Of a stretch of DNA of 64,000 nt, positions 44,644 to 55,489 are shown one piece after another. The DNA lies in NCBI GenBank assembly GCA_039090855.1, contig CM077006.1:50539336-50603335 (forward strand), given 5' to 3'. Positions within the stretch are counted from its first letter, which is position 1, and each line of letters opens with the position of its first letter. The notes beneath the pieces are model-generated. The model saw only the letters and a program-made list of their open reading frames with translations. It made no database searches and was not told the DNA's origin. The position numbers were made by a program, and so were the translations under genes. The DNA comes from Macrothele yani (lineage: Eukaryota; Arthropoda; Arachnida; Araneae; Macrothelidae).

Positions 44644-44934
44644 TAACGAGTGCATTGCGGATTTCATGGCAGTACAGCTTGTGTACGAGTGAATGGCGTT
44701 TTATCAAAATGGTTTTCTATTGGTGCAGGAGTTAAACAAGGTTGTGTAATGTCACCATGGCTGTTTAATATATTTATGGATGTGTGTATGCGTGATGCCA
44801 AGATGGACAATACTGGTTTATGTCTTGGTAATATGCATGTGTGCAGGTTGCTCTATGCTGATGACACATTCCTGTTGGCAGAGAGCAAAAGTGAGTTGCA
44901 GAGTATGTTGACCCGGATGAACGAAGTTTTCATG

Positions 44935-45389
44935 GCCGCCCCGGTGGCGCAGTGGTCTAAGCGATGGCCTCTGATCATTCGTCCGAAGGGGTCCGGGTTC
45001 AAATCCCGGTGAGGCATGGATGTTGTGTTTGTCTTTCGGCACTGACTCTCTCTCTTCCCTGGAACCAGTAACCCTAAATTAGGGATGGGCGACTGCTTAT
45101 AGCCCATTGAGTTGCTCACGGTGATCGTTAAACTTCCAATTAGCCGCCCCGGTGGCGCAGTGGTCTAAGCGATGGCCTGTGATCATTCGTCCGAAAGGGG
45201 TCCGGATTCGAATCCCGGTGAGGCATGGATGTTGTGTTTGTCTTACGGCACTGGCTTTCTCCCTTCCCTGGAACCAGTGACCCTAAATTAGGGACGGGCG
45301 ACTGCTTATAGCCAATTGAGTTGCTCACGGTGGTCGTTAAACCCCCAATAAAAAAAAAAAAAGAAAAAACCCTCCAATTAAAAAAAAAA
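44935..45389 (+). mobile_element. SINE-1 tandem pair in a LINE relic
   Basis: Two full-length plus-strand SINE-1 copies head to tail (44935-45142 and 45143 on). The first lacks a poly(A) at its junction. A third short tail (CCTCCAATTA plus poly(A)) lies at the end. A single TSD AGTTTTCATG brackets the whole at 44925-44934 and 45390-45399, and the LINE reading frame resumes beyond it. Confidence 0.9.
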
Positions 45390-45714
45390 AGTTTTCATGA
45401 AATTCAAAGTGAGTGTAAATAAGGGAAAAACCAAAGTTATGGTTTTTGAGCGAGGAACTGTTAGTGCTCAATGTAATATAAGTCTAAATGGCACAGTGAT
45501 TGACCAGGTGAATGAGTTTGTGTATTTAGGAAGTATGTTTGACAGAGAGAACAAATTAGATTGTGAAATTAATAGGCGAGTGAATTCTTCATTGAAAGTC
45601 ATTGCTGCTTTGGGAGGTTTTCACAGGAACAATGGGTTCTCAAGAGAGTCCCGCATGGCTGTGTGTGAAAGTGTAATTGTTCCTACTCTGGTATATAGCA
45701 TTGAAACATGGGTA

Positions 45715-45924
45715 GCCGCCCCGGTGGCGCAGCGGTTTCTGATCATTCGTCCGTAAGGGGTCCGGGTTCGAATCCCGTCAGGCATGGATGTTGTGCTTGT
45801 CTTTCGGCACTGGCTCTCTCCCTTCCCTGGAACCAGTGACCCTAAATTAGGGACGGGCGACTGCTTATAACCCATTGAGTTGCTCACGGTGGTCGTTAAA
45901 CCTCCAATAAAAAAAACAAAGAAA
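45715..45924 (+). mobile_element. SINE-1, subfamily B
   Basis: Plus-strand copy with an internal deletion in the head (CGCAGCGGTTTCTGATCATT). Perfect 11-bp TSD AAACATGGGTA at 45704-45714 and 45925-45935. Confidence 0.92.
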
Positions 45925-46162
45925 AAACATGGGTACTAAAGAAGAAACATAGGAGTCGTTTGTGTGCTGGAGAAATGCGTTACTTACGTTTGTGGCAAGA
46001 CACGTTCTGATTGTGTGAGGAATGAAGATGTGTTACAGTTGTGAGATGTGAAGCAAAATGTTGTTAGCAAGGTGGAGACTAATATGCTTCGGTGGATGGG
46101 ACATGTTGAAAGAATGAGTGATGAGATGCTTACTAAGAATTTTTTTTTTTTTAGCCCAAGTG

Positions 46163-46390
46163 TTTTTTTTTTTTTGTTTTTTTTTATTGGAGGTTTAACG
46201 ACCACCGTGAGCAACTCAATGGGCTATAAGCAGTCGCCCGTCCCTAATTTAGGGTCACTGGTTCCAGGGAAGGGAGAGAGCCAGTGCCGTAAGACAAACA
46301 ACATCCATTCCTCACCGGGATTCGAACCCGGACCCCGTTCGGACGAATGATCAGAGGCCACCGCTTAGACGACTGCGCCACCGGGGCGGC
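46163..46390 (-). mobile_element. SINE-1
   Basis: Minus-strand full-length copy with a long interrupted poly(T). Perfect 12-bp TSD TTAGCCCAAGTG at 46151-46162 and 46391-46402. Confidence 0.93.
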
Positions 46391-46567
46391 TTAGCCCAAG
46401 TGTCAGGAAGGAAAGACAGAGGAAGGCCAAGGAAATCATCGGAGGATCAGATTCAGGAGTATCTGCATGGGAAAAAGTTTATGAGTATTAAATATAGAAT
46501 GTCTTGTGTACGTCGTGCGATGGATGTCAGTGAAGCCCGAATTGTGTGTCAAGATCGCTGTACATAG

Positions 46568-47623
46568 AGAAGTTATATACGGTAACAGTAAGTAAATAAT
46601 CAGTTAAAAGTATATCTGGTAGTTTGCATTTCTTTGTGGAGCTAACCTCTGAATCTCGGAGAACAGCTTAGTGATATATGATATTACGGATTTCATATGT
46701 CGCTCATAGAATTCCAATCCCTCGATACCTCCACTATCATTTAGCTTTGCACCAGACCAATGTTTCTGATATCAATTGTCAACCTATGAATCATTCAAAG
46801 TTTTTAATATAACTTCATAATACTTTAAAAGTACTATCTTAGCGGAAAGAGCAATTTTTATTTTACTGTAGTTTTACTTTATTGATGTATGCTAAAATGA
46901 TAAATTTAATTCGTTTTTGTAAATGCGTATGTTAACATATCCTGAGGAATCCTCTTTTTCCATATCCTGCAGGTAGAAATTACTTAATGATAATCACATA
47001 GTACTTGTCCCTGCTCAGTATTTTAGTGAAAAAAACCGCATATCAATTAACAAGGAAGAACACATAAAAAATCTGCTACACCACACATTTTTCTGATAAC
47101 AAATTAATAATTTGAAATTTTTTATCAGCTGTAATAAAAGTAATGGTAACAATTAATAATGATAGTATTATAATAATAATTTTCATTCGTATGAATGAAA
47201 TTCTGATAAGTATACCTATACCCTCCCCCAAAAAAATCAGATGGGGGTCATCCATACAAGGCTTAATCCTCGAGGTGTAAGGCTTATGGGCTTGTAACCC
47301 CCTAAATAAAAAACATTCCTACGCCACTGAATGGTTTTATTCATTTTCGGAATGTAATCAAAATTTGAGTCTATCCATGCGATAGGCTGGAATGTTTATA
47401 ACATTGAGCCATGTAGACTAAGTGTTCTGAAAATAATTATTTAGCTGAAAATGTGAACAGAACTGTAGGTACGGATGATTTTAAATTCTGAAATAAGCCA
47501 TCAAACATTTGTTTGCCCACTTACGTCATCAAAGTACAGGTCGCGCCATCTATTAGCAGGTCTCAACATTATCCAAGAAGAAATTATTGATTTTTAAAAT
47601 AATTATGGTTAAGTTTTAGCAAA
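46568..47623. other. noncoding DNA
   Basis: No supported gene. TTCCTACGCCACTG ending at about 47330 looks like the right end of a hAT MITE of the CAGTGGCGTA type; I could not find its left end. Confidence 0.35.
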
Positions 47624-47625
47624 TA

Positions 47626-49054
47626 CACTGGCGGAAAGTAAAAAAAGAACACCAAAATGAATTGGCGGACGATCATGAAATTTACATATGTTAATGGGGT
47701 CGAGTTTATGTAGGTGTGATGTTAATTTCGGGACCAACCGGTGAGCGCTTACGCCACAGCACGGCATAATATGCAAAATATCGTCGGTGGTATTTAAGGA
47801 GTACGGAGAAGTGAATGTAATCAGTCGTCGGCGTACGGACACGTGCGAAGACCCTGAAGAAGCTGCAATGCCTGGACATGGAAGACGTGTACGATTTCAG
47901 CAGTTATCGGACTTTGAGCGAGGTCGTCTAGTCGGACTCAGCGAGGCCGGGTGGTCGTATCGTCGTATTGCGGAGCGAATTGGACGGGAAGTATCGGTGG
48001 TGGTACGATGGTGGCGTAGATGGTCCGAGGAACATTCCCACACGAGAAGACGTGGAATCGGGAGTCACAGACGGACTGATGAGTGGACCTATCGACGCAT
48101 AAAAAGAGCGGCGTTGTCAAGCAGAATATCCACTGCGACGCAAATCCGAGCTGCCGTTGCACCTGAGGTAACTGTGCGAACAATCCCCAACCGTCTACTA
48201 GATGCAGGACTACGTGCACGTGTGCCTCTGGCATGTGTACCTCTGACTCCAGCTACCATCAGGAACGGCTGCAGTGGTGTCGCCAACGTCTGCACTGGAG
48301 AATGCAATGGCGATCTGTCGTGTTCAGCGATGAAAGCAGATTCTGCTTGGGAGCCTCCGATGACCGTATGCTTGTTCGCAGACGCACAGGGAAGCGTCTC
48401 CACCCTTCTTGCATGCGCCAGCGACACACAGGGCCTACACCTGGTCTCCTGGTGTGGGGAGCGAACAGCTATCACTCCCGTACACAACTAGTGTTTGTAC
48501 CGGGTACGTTAAACAGCACCTCCTACATCAACAACATCATTCAGCCCGTTGTTGTGCCATTTGTAAGGTCGGTCCATCGAGGTGTTTTCCAGCAAAGATA
48601 ACGCACGCCCACACACTGCAAGTGCAACATAACATGCACTTCAGGGTGTGAGACAACTTCCATGGCCTGCACGTTCACCGGATCTGTCCCCCATTGAGCA
48701 CGTGTGGGATTTTATGGGACAACGACTTATCCGGTCTCCACGGCCAGCCACGACCATCCCCGATTTACGCGTCTAGGTTGAGGATGCTTGGAACTCAGTG
48801 CCCCAAACTTACATCCTACATCTGTACGACAGACTCCATGCAGAATTGCACAGTGTGACGCAGTTCTTGGCGGTTCAACCTCGTACTAACCATGTTACAT
48901 GGAAATGTTATTTTTCAGTTTACCAGCAAATACAGCTGCACTTTGCCATAATGTTTTGATCACGTTATTCTCTGTATTCCGTTAATATGCTGTATAAATT
49001 TCGTTGGTATCAGACGTCTCCTTCTTGGTGTTCTTTTTTCACTTTCCGCCAGTG
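47626..49054 (+). mobile_element. Tc1-like transposon, DD32E-spaced family, copy 2
   Basis: TIRs of about 30 bp with one mismatch: left CACTGGCGGAAAGTAAAAAA, complement of the right CACTGGCGGAAAGTGAAAAA, then AGAACACCAA in both. TA flanks at 47624-47625 and 49055-49056. Better-preserved ends than copy 1. Confidence 0.93.
47868..48890 (+). pseudogene. Tc1-like transposase, two frameshifts
   Basis: Starts MPGHGRRVRFQQLSDFERGR. The paired-type DNA-binding region is intact here (LVGLSEAGWSYRRIAERIG), complementing copy 1 where it is broken. A frameshift lies near 48245-48260. SDESRFCLGASD and GVFQQ follow in the next frame, and an extra A at 48594-48597 shifts out the second Asp region. The remaining sequence still gives the short second-Asp-to-Glu distance seen in copy 1. 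Confidence 0.88.
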
Positions 49055-49254
49055 TATAATGTTTGCCATGCTATAATTTAAAGTTATGCTTATGATATGC
49101 AAATGTTCATGCTTGGGAACACATTTATTGTGAAGAAAATGTCTGCAGAATTTTTTACCATTGGAAACATAGGGCAAGATGGAACCACCATTAAGGTGCA
49201 TGAAGTTGTAAGCTGTCCTACATATTTCCCTCTAACTACACATGGTGTCTCACT

Positions 49255-50006
49255 CATAGGCGTAACCACTGAAGGGTCGAGGGGGTCAGGACCCCCAGAT
49301 TTTCAGAGTCGGCGATCCCCAATGTGAAGGACCCCCCAATTTTTTTAGGGAATATTATATAATGCACACTTTATGATGTGAACCTACTAAATTTAATAAT
49401 ATAAGATTGTAATTTTTCGTTGAATGCAAACACGTGTATAATGTGTACTTAATAAAACAGCGATATCGATTCCTAATAAGCAAAGGCAGTTCTACAACTT
49501 TGTAATTAATTTACATTTCTACCTCATCTATCATATAGTTTTACAGTTGTGTTCGCTAAGTTCCACAATTCGCTAACAGAGGCGCCTATGTCGTGCCCAT
49601 TAGATCACGCCTCAGCAACTGCTTCGCACCTGCGTGTGTGTGTGTGTAGGGGAGGGGGTCCCAAACTCTATGTTATACAGTATGTATGGACATGTTGCCA
49701 GAAGAGCGGACCACCGATGGACAACCGAAATTTTAGACTGGATTCCGAAGGATAGAAAAAGACTCAGAAGAAGACCCCATGGGAGATGGATGGATGAAAT
49801 TCAAAAGCATACCGGAGTGACACGGAGAAGGCAATCTCAAGACAGACGATTGTGGAAGAAACTTGGAGAGACCTTCATACAGCAGTGGATCGATAATGGT
49901 TGACAATGATGATGATGATATAATATTGTATATATACAGTATATATGCATAAAATGTGTGATCGGACCCCCCTCCCCCCAGATTTTGAAACATGGTTACG
50001 CCACTG
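49255..50006. mobile_element. nonautonomous hAT element (hAT-E)
   Basis: Left end CATAGGCGTAACCAC; the complement of the right end is CAGTGGCGTAACCATG. TSD GTCTCACT / ATCTCACT at 49247-49254 and 50007-50014, 7 of 8. Subterminal C/G-runs (GGGTCAGGACCCCCAGATTT, GGACCCCCCTCCCCCCAGAT). No transposase; contains an RTE 3' fragment. Confidence 0.82.
49680..49922 (+). mobile_element. RTE LINE, 5'-truncated 3' end
   Basis: Encodes the last ~70 residues of the same RTE family (MYGHVARRADHRWTTEILDW ... KLGETFIQQWIDNG, stop) and the (GAT)n tail. TATACAGTAT occurs on both sides (about 49675 and 49933), a likely TSD. Inserted in hAT-E. Confidence 0.88.
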
Positions 50007-50014
50007 ATCTCACT

Positions 50015-50288
50015 TCTCATCCAACCAACTTCAAACGCATCAGGTAGGTAATGGAAGAAAAAGCACGGGGCTGGGAGGAACCTAAAAGAAAAATAAAAGA
50101 AAACACCGCAAACTAATTATATAAAAAACACCAGACTTTAACAATCTCTATTAGTCCCTGCACTCACGTGAGACGACAGCCTTTGGACGAAGAGACTGTC
50201 CTTTTTCTGTACCAAATGTTAGATTTTTTATTTAACAGACTTTTCATTTATAGAATTTGCAAAGCTGATTATTTTCTTTTTTTAAACT
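50015..50288. other. noncoding DNA
   Basis: No supported feature. Confidence 0.3.
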
Positions 50289-50532
50289 ACGTCTCTCTCC
50301 TTCTCTCTCTCTCTCTCTCTCTGTGTCTAAAAAATAAAAAGGAAAAGGAAAGAAAAAAAAAAAGAAAAAAAAAAAAGAAGATTTGCTTGCTTTCACTTCA
50401 GAGAGTTGGGATATATACCGTAATATAACTTTCTTTATCGGTTCCTGTTATCTTACGTACATTTTAGTTCATACTCTCTCTCTCTCTCTCTCTCTCTGTC
50501 TGTCTGTCTGTCTGTCTCTGTCTGTCTGTCTC

Positions 50533-50575
<43 letters not shown>

Positions 50576-50577
50576 GT
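50289..50577. repeat. low-complexity CT / GTCT / A-rich tracts
   Basis: (TC)n at 50299-50320, an A/G-rich run at 50330-50378, then (TC)n and (TCTG)n at 50474-50575 ending at the poly(T) side of a SINE. Confidence 0.9.
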
Positions 50578-51022
50578 TTTTATTGGGGGGTTTAACGACC
50601 ACAGTGAGCACCTCCATAGGATACAAGCTGTCGTTGCTGCCCCGGTGGCGCAGTGGTCTAAGGCGCTGGCCTCTGATCATTCGTCCGTAAGGGGTCCGGG
50701 TTCGAATCCCGGTCAGGCATGGATGTTGTGTTTGTCTTACGGCACTGGGTCTCTCCCTTCCCTGGAACCAGTGACCCTAAATTAGGGACGGGCGACTGCT
50801 TATAGCCCATTGAGTTGCTCACGGTGGTCGTTAAACCTCCAATCAAAAAAAAAAAAAAAAAGCTGTCGTCCATTCCCAATTTAGGCCACTGGTTTTCAGG
50901 GAAGGAAGAGAGCCAATGCCGTTAGACGAACACAACATCCATGCCTCACCGGGATTTGAATCTGGACCCATCTCAGACGAATGGTCATAAGCCAGCGTTT
51001 AGACTACTGTGCCACCGGGACG
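50578..51022 (-). mobile_element. SINE-1, old, with a younger SINE-1 nested inside
   Basis: Minus-strand diverged copy in two parts (50578-50634, 50870-51022), ending GTGCCACCGGGACG. The interruption is a plus-strand SINE-1 at 50635-50859. Confidence 0.88.
50635..50859 (+). mobile_element. SINE-1, subfamily B, nested, young
   Basis: Near-consensus full-length copy with poly(A). Perfect 10-bp TSD AAGCTGTCGT at 50625-50634 and 50860-50869. Confidence 0.95.
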
Positions 51023-51960
51023 TAATTCATTCTTTTTAAACAGTTTTTAACCTAACGCTGCATTTTCTCTTGCTGAATTTAGTTTTGGCAACCTGATGCT
51101 AGATCAAAAGGTGAACGACGTATGTTAACGAGACTGATAAGAGTGATGTTTGCGATTGTGTCAGGGCTCTCGTTAGAAGTCTGCTAGAGTGTGAAATAGT
51201 CGTAATTGCTTAGGAGAGAGAGATTGTTGCGAGAACTCAGACTGCTTTGATGTTATGCGATTAGCATCTGATCTTATATAATTTGATTATTTCATTCACG
51301 TTTAATATTCGTTGATATTGAAGCTTTAAATTGTTATCGAGTTAATGTTGCTTGGATAACATTTGATGTTCTGAGTATTGGATTATTCAGCTATTGAAGC
51401 AACCATTGATATAGCACGATGGGAGTGATTTCGGCAATTGATGCTGTGCTGACATTTTAAGTACTTAAAGTGGATCCAATAAACGGTTAATACCTACAAG
51501 TACAAGACTTGTTATTTTACCTGGCTGTTATGGTCATTAAGTGCTTAATTAAGTGCTGTGTTTTTAATTGAGCTATCAGCAGCGCGACTTAACGTTATGT
51601 AACGTTTCAGTACGAAGAGTGTTCACATTGAAGTAGGCTAGTGTTTGGGTGTAACGTAGACAATTAATTGATAACTACAGTCAATTGCACTAAAAACATT
51701 ACAGAGTGGTAGCGATTCTCCCACTGATGATATTTCACATTGCAATGAGCTGATGAGCACCTCACCTGCTTAAGTTACTATTCCCAGAAACTCTCTGAGT
51801 CCACAGAAGCGCCATCCAACTACCAATTCTTAAGCTATATGGCAGTTAGACCAGATTCCTCACATCTATGAAATATTTTGTGCACTCGATAACCATACCA
51901 CACAATATGTGATTACTCAGAATTTAAAAGGAAGTACTAGTAAGATATTCAGTTTGTAAA
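51023..51960. other. noncoding DNA
   Basis: No supported gene. Repeated TTGAT/GTGCT-type words but no clear repeat unit. Confidence 0.35.
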
Positions 51961-51984
51961 TACACTCATGTTCTCTAAAAAAAC

Positions 51985-52112
51985 GGGTTTGACGGTGACG
52001 AAGATTATCTCACTCTGGAACAAGTTGTTCTAACCAACTAAACTACACCGACGGAATGTATCGCTGCATATTTGTCGTCTTGACACGTGCTTCACCTCTG
52101 TAGTACGTCACA
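51985..52112 (-). repeat. diverged relative of the mini-LTR terminal repeat
   Basis: Minus strand reads GTCGGTGTAGTTTAGTTGGT with an ACTTGTTCCAGAGTGAGA-like stem, a degenerate tRNA unit. On the plus strand it is followed at the same distance as in the 14.6-kb repeats by TTTGTCGTCTTGACACGTGC and GTACGTCACA (ending 52112). Resembles a solo terminal repeat of the same or a sister family. Confidence 0.6.
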
Positions 52113-52311
52113 GAAACGGAACACCTAAAAGGCGTCGAGCTACGCTTTCGATTTTTACAGAATATAGATAGGTTGGGAGACTGAACTTTGACTCATTGCT
52201 AACTCCATTTGCACCTTTGACGCCACAAAACTTACCCCGCCTGAGGCTTTAGAGTTGCTGACTTCGAAAACCTGCTCTCGGATCTACCTTCTGTAATCTA
52301 CTTACCTTGGT

Positions 52312-52463
52312 GCATTCCTAATTCAGGCCTCTGGCTTTCAGGAAAGGAAGAGAGCCAATGACGTTAGACAAACACAACATCCATGCCTCACCGGGATTTG
52401 AATCCGGACCCATCTCGGACGAATGGTCATAGGCCAGCATTTAGACCACTTCGCCACCGGGAA
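52312..52463 (-). mobile_element. SINE-1, old, 3'-truncated
   Basis: Minus-strand head and mid-body (AACACAACATCCATGCCTCA, TTCGCCACCGGGA at 52450) without the 3' end and poly(A). Confidence 0.8.
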
Positions 52464-52636
52464 CATCGCAGAAGACCATCAGAAGGCCATCGCATCTAGA
52501 CCATCAGGCAACATCGCAGAAGTGATTATCATTTCGGCGTCATAGGTGCATGCATTTCACGTCCACGCAAATCATATCGCGCGGCTTCACACACCGGAAA
52601 CCGGCCGTTTTTCAGTTATGAGCGCCTCGTGTCCTG

Positions 52637-52777
52637 ATCGGCATATCAGTGCTTGGTCGGCATATCAGTGTTTGGTCAGCAGTGGGTAAGGATGCCTCTT
52701 TGGCGTGTAAGACAAGTGGGTAAGGATGCCTCTTTGGCGTGTGGTCAGCAGTGGGTAAGGATGCCTCTTTGGCGTGT
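52637..52777. repeat. minisatellite at the transposase start
   Basis: Three copies of a 28-bp unit containing AGTGGGTAAGGATGCCTCTT (52681, 52715, 52750), preceded by two copies of a 21-bp unit with CGGCATATCAGTG. Each 28-bp unit contains the ATG of the transposase start (MPLWR), so the start region has been amplified. Confidence 0.88.
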
Positions 52778-53770
52778 AGTACAGTTAGACAAAGGTCGCA
52801 TTGTCGGCATGGGAGACTGCAGTGCTTCCCTCCGGGAGATTGCCGGTGGTGTAGGGCGCAGTATGTCCGTTATGGCAAGAGTGTTCAGAAAATGGTACGA
52901 AGAAGGGCATAGGACATGAAAAGAAGGTTCTGAACGTCGTACGCAGACAACGCAGCCGAGGGACAACCGTTATCTCATGAGGATGCCTTTTAGTGACCGT
53001 TCAGCATCATCAACGGCGTTGGCGCAGCAGTTGAGAACTGTGACGCATTCTCCCATGTAAGCTCTATTCGTACGTCGCTGGTCATTACAGTTCATAATGC
53101 ACGCTCGTCGGCCCTTCCTCAGGTTACCTTTGACTCCACAGCAACGGACTGCAATGATGCGTTGAACGAAGGGAGTGGCGAAGCAAATGGCACAGTATGG
53201 TGTTCTCGGACGAAACGCGCTTCTGTTTAGGCAAAAAGGATGACCGCATCTGTGTCCACTGACGACAGGGTGGAAGAGGTTTTGGAAGAGTGTATTCGCA
53301 GCATACACAACGCACCAACACGAGGCATTATGGCTTGGGGTGTTATGGGTACGAAAGAAGATCCTCTCGTGAGAGTCCGTACCATCATAACGAGTGCCCA
53401 TTACGTCAATGACATTCTTCGACCGGTCACTCTTCCGTACCTGCAGGACATCCCCGGGGCCATATTTCAGCAGGATAATGCCACACGACATGTTTTAGCA
53501 ACAACACGTGTCTTCTTCTGGGATAACAATGTAGCACTTCAGCCGTGACTGGCTAGTCGCCGGATTCGTCACCCCAAAAAAATCTGGGGTATGTTCAAAC
53601 GACGAGTTCAGCAGTACGATCATCCGCCAGCAACTCTTGATGAACTCTGGACGCGGGTCAATACAGCCTGGATGGCTATTCCACAGGACAACATTCATGC
53701 ATTATTTGATTCGATGCCTCCGCGCGTGCAGCGCGTGATACAAGCCAGAAGTGGCCACAGTGATTATTAG
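52761..53770 (+). pseudogene. Tc1-like transposase, heavily broken
   Basis: Start MPLWRVVQLDKGRIVGMGDC with a helix-turn-helix (SLREIAGGVGRSMSVMARVF). Downstream parts in several frames: GIMAWGVMGTKED near 53325, ITSAHYVNDILRPVTLPYLQ, and IFQQDNATRHVLATTR with the second catalytic Asp near 53475. The Glu region (KKIWGMFKRRV, 53575-53605) is mutated. Many stops; inactive. Confidence 0.85.
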
Positions 53771-53908
53771 CTATATCGAAGCGCCTGGTACGTATGACAC
53801 CGAGATGCTAATCATTAGTTCTGTATTGCCTAATGAACATATCCTGTAAAATTCAAAGTCCTAGCTCGACTCCTTTCTGGTGTTCTGTTATTTATGAACA
53901 TGAGTGTA

Positions 53909-55489
53909 GAAGCGTAAGACACCCGACTATATCTTGCTCCTCCTGATTTTTGGTGTGCTGTCCCGCTGGCCCAGTGGCACGGGGCGTCGGCTTTAATAAT
54001 TCGTCATATTTCGGTCGAAATTTCCCGCTGGAATCAATATCCCCAACTCAACGCTCTTAACAGTAGAAAAAGGAGTTTCAAGGGACTTCCAAGTGAGAAT
54101 GGATTTAAAGACTAACTGTACCCTCAAACAAACATAGGGCGTTAATTCCACTAACTGTGTAGATTTTCTCTTGCATTTTTTACTGGAAAAGAATTATAGG
54201 ACATTCGCATTTTAAAAAAGACAACAATTTATGCTGTATAGGGTTTACTGGAACGCTAGAAAAGTACCAGAACGCCGTTCCGGGGCTTTCCGGCCCCACT
54301 ACACCATTGGTTGAAATCTCGTATAAATTAGAAAGGTAAAAATGCTATATCCTTGGAGGAAATATTTCACGAGAGACTTGGAAAATGAGTGCGTAGCATC
54401 TAGCGCCATCTGTAAACACACTACGATTCAATTTGTGTTTCGTAAACGCAACCGAAAAGGGATTCATGCTTCAGCTCTAATATTGAGTAGACATTAGTTA
54501 CGATGTCTCAGGAGTTCAGTGTTCTAAACCTCAAGCTGAAAAATAAAGTTGTTGAGTTTAATCAACAGAGACAGATTGTTTAATAATCGCTGGTCACAGT
54601 CATGGTGATCATAAAACCCTCAGTATCAATGGTAAGAATATGGGTTGCGTAAAATGTAGACCTATGGAAAAGAAATTCATATCTGAGATTTAAAAAAAAA
54701 ATGAACAAAATAGAGAGTAAATGAAATTTCTTATTGTTAAAAGAGGTTCTAAAAATGTGACTTAGAAAACAATGAAATAATTTCAATCAATTTCCGTTGT
54801 TTTTAAACTTCATACCTCCTCCCGGAAAAGAAAAAAAACCCTACTTTTTCTACACAATATACTATCATGAGTTGTACAAGATCGTTCAAGTTAACGCTAA
54901 CATATCTCACTACCACTTTCCAGTTATTCATTATGACTAAATTCTGATTCAATATTTAAATTCTAAATAGAGAATCTCTGTAGCACCGCGGTACAAACTT
55001 TTTGTCGTTTAATGTCGAAAATTCCAGTGAATCGGAAACGTAATTTACGAACGAATCATTGGACAGTGAAAATCTTTCACTTGCTTAAAGAGAAATGAAA
55101 TTTCGCCAGATAGTTTCATTTGCCAATGGTTCCGCAGTCATGTTAAAAACACAATTTCCTCAGCAACTTATTTATATTCTGAAACTAGATGGCACCACAA
55201 GGTGAGAGTTTGCAATGTGGGAAGCAAAAGTTTGCACTGAAATACCGGACTCGCGCGCTTCGTTGCGTGTTGTTAGTAGTTAATGGACGTTAGCGCGTTG
55301 AGGCTAAATATTATGTTACATCACCGAAAATTCAGGATTATGCAAAAAGCTGACGAATCTTAAAGCAAAATAAAAGCTAACGATGAGGAAAATCCATCGA
55401 TTTCTTTTTCGCTTTCTCTCTTTAACACGTCTTGTGTAAAAAATGTTCGTGCTTATGTTACCAGTTTGTCCGTCCGTCCGTCAGTCTGT
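53909..55489. other. noncoding DNA
   Basis: No supported gene. A tRNA-like string (GCTGGCCCAGTGGCACGGGG, about 53963) may be an unrecognisable old SINE head. AACGCCGTTCCGGGGCTTTC near 54272 resembles a DNA-element end without a partner. Confidence 0.35.

Larger units (their letters stand above)
44648..46567 (+). pseudogene. non-LTR reverse transcriptase relic, interrupted by SINEs
   Basis: C-terminal half of a LINE RT of a family different from the RTE. Shows VNGVLSKWFSIGAGVKQGCV, MSPWLFNIFMDVCMRDAK and CRLLYADDTFLLAESKSELQ (YADD box at about 44855). After the SINE pair it continues with VNKGKTKVMVFERGT and VNEFVYLGSMFDRENKLDCE. After the next SINE come LKKKHRS, MLRWMGHVERMSDEMLTKN, and finally DRGRPRKSS...AMDVSEARIVCQDRC and a stop. 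It contains frameshifts near 46010-46040 and a T-run at 46139-46151. Clade not assigned. Confidence 0.85.
51963..53906 (+). mobile_element. Tc1-like transposon with older-element insertions
   Basis: The left end CACTCATGTTC and the complement of the right end CACTCATGTTCATAAATAA, with TA at 51961-51962 and 53907-53908. The left part is interrupted soon after the terminus by a mini-LTR relic (51985-52112) and a SINE-1 relic (52312-52463). The transposase lies at 52761-53770. Confidence 0.75.

Noticed and set aside
46139..46152. A further SINE tail
   Set aside because: The T-run lies within the LINE relic, with no SINE body attached; it is the left flank and part of the target of the SINE at 46163.
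50168..50428. 86-aa frame at 50168
   Set aside because: Its body is low-complexity CT and A-rich sequence.
53955..54060. tRNA-like head, possible old SINE
   Set aside because: Only an A-box-like string and a weak B-box-like string; body not recognisable.
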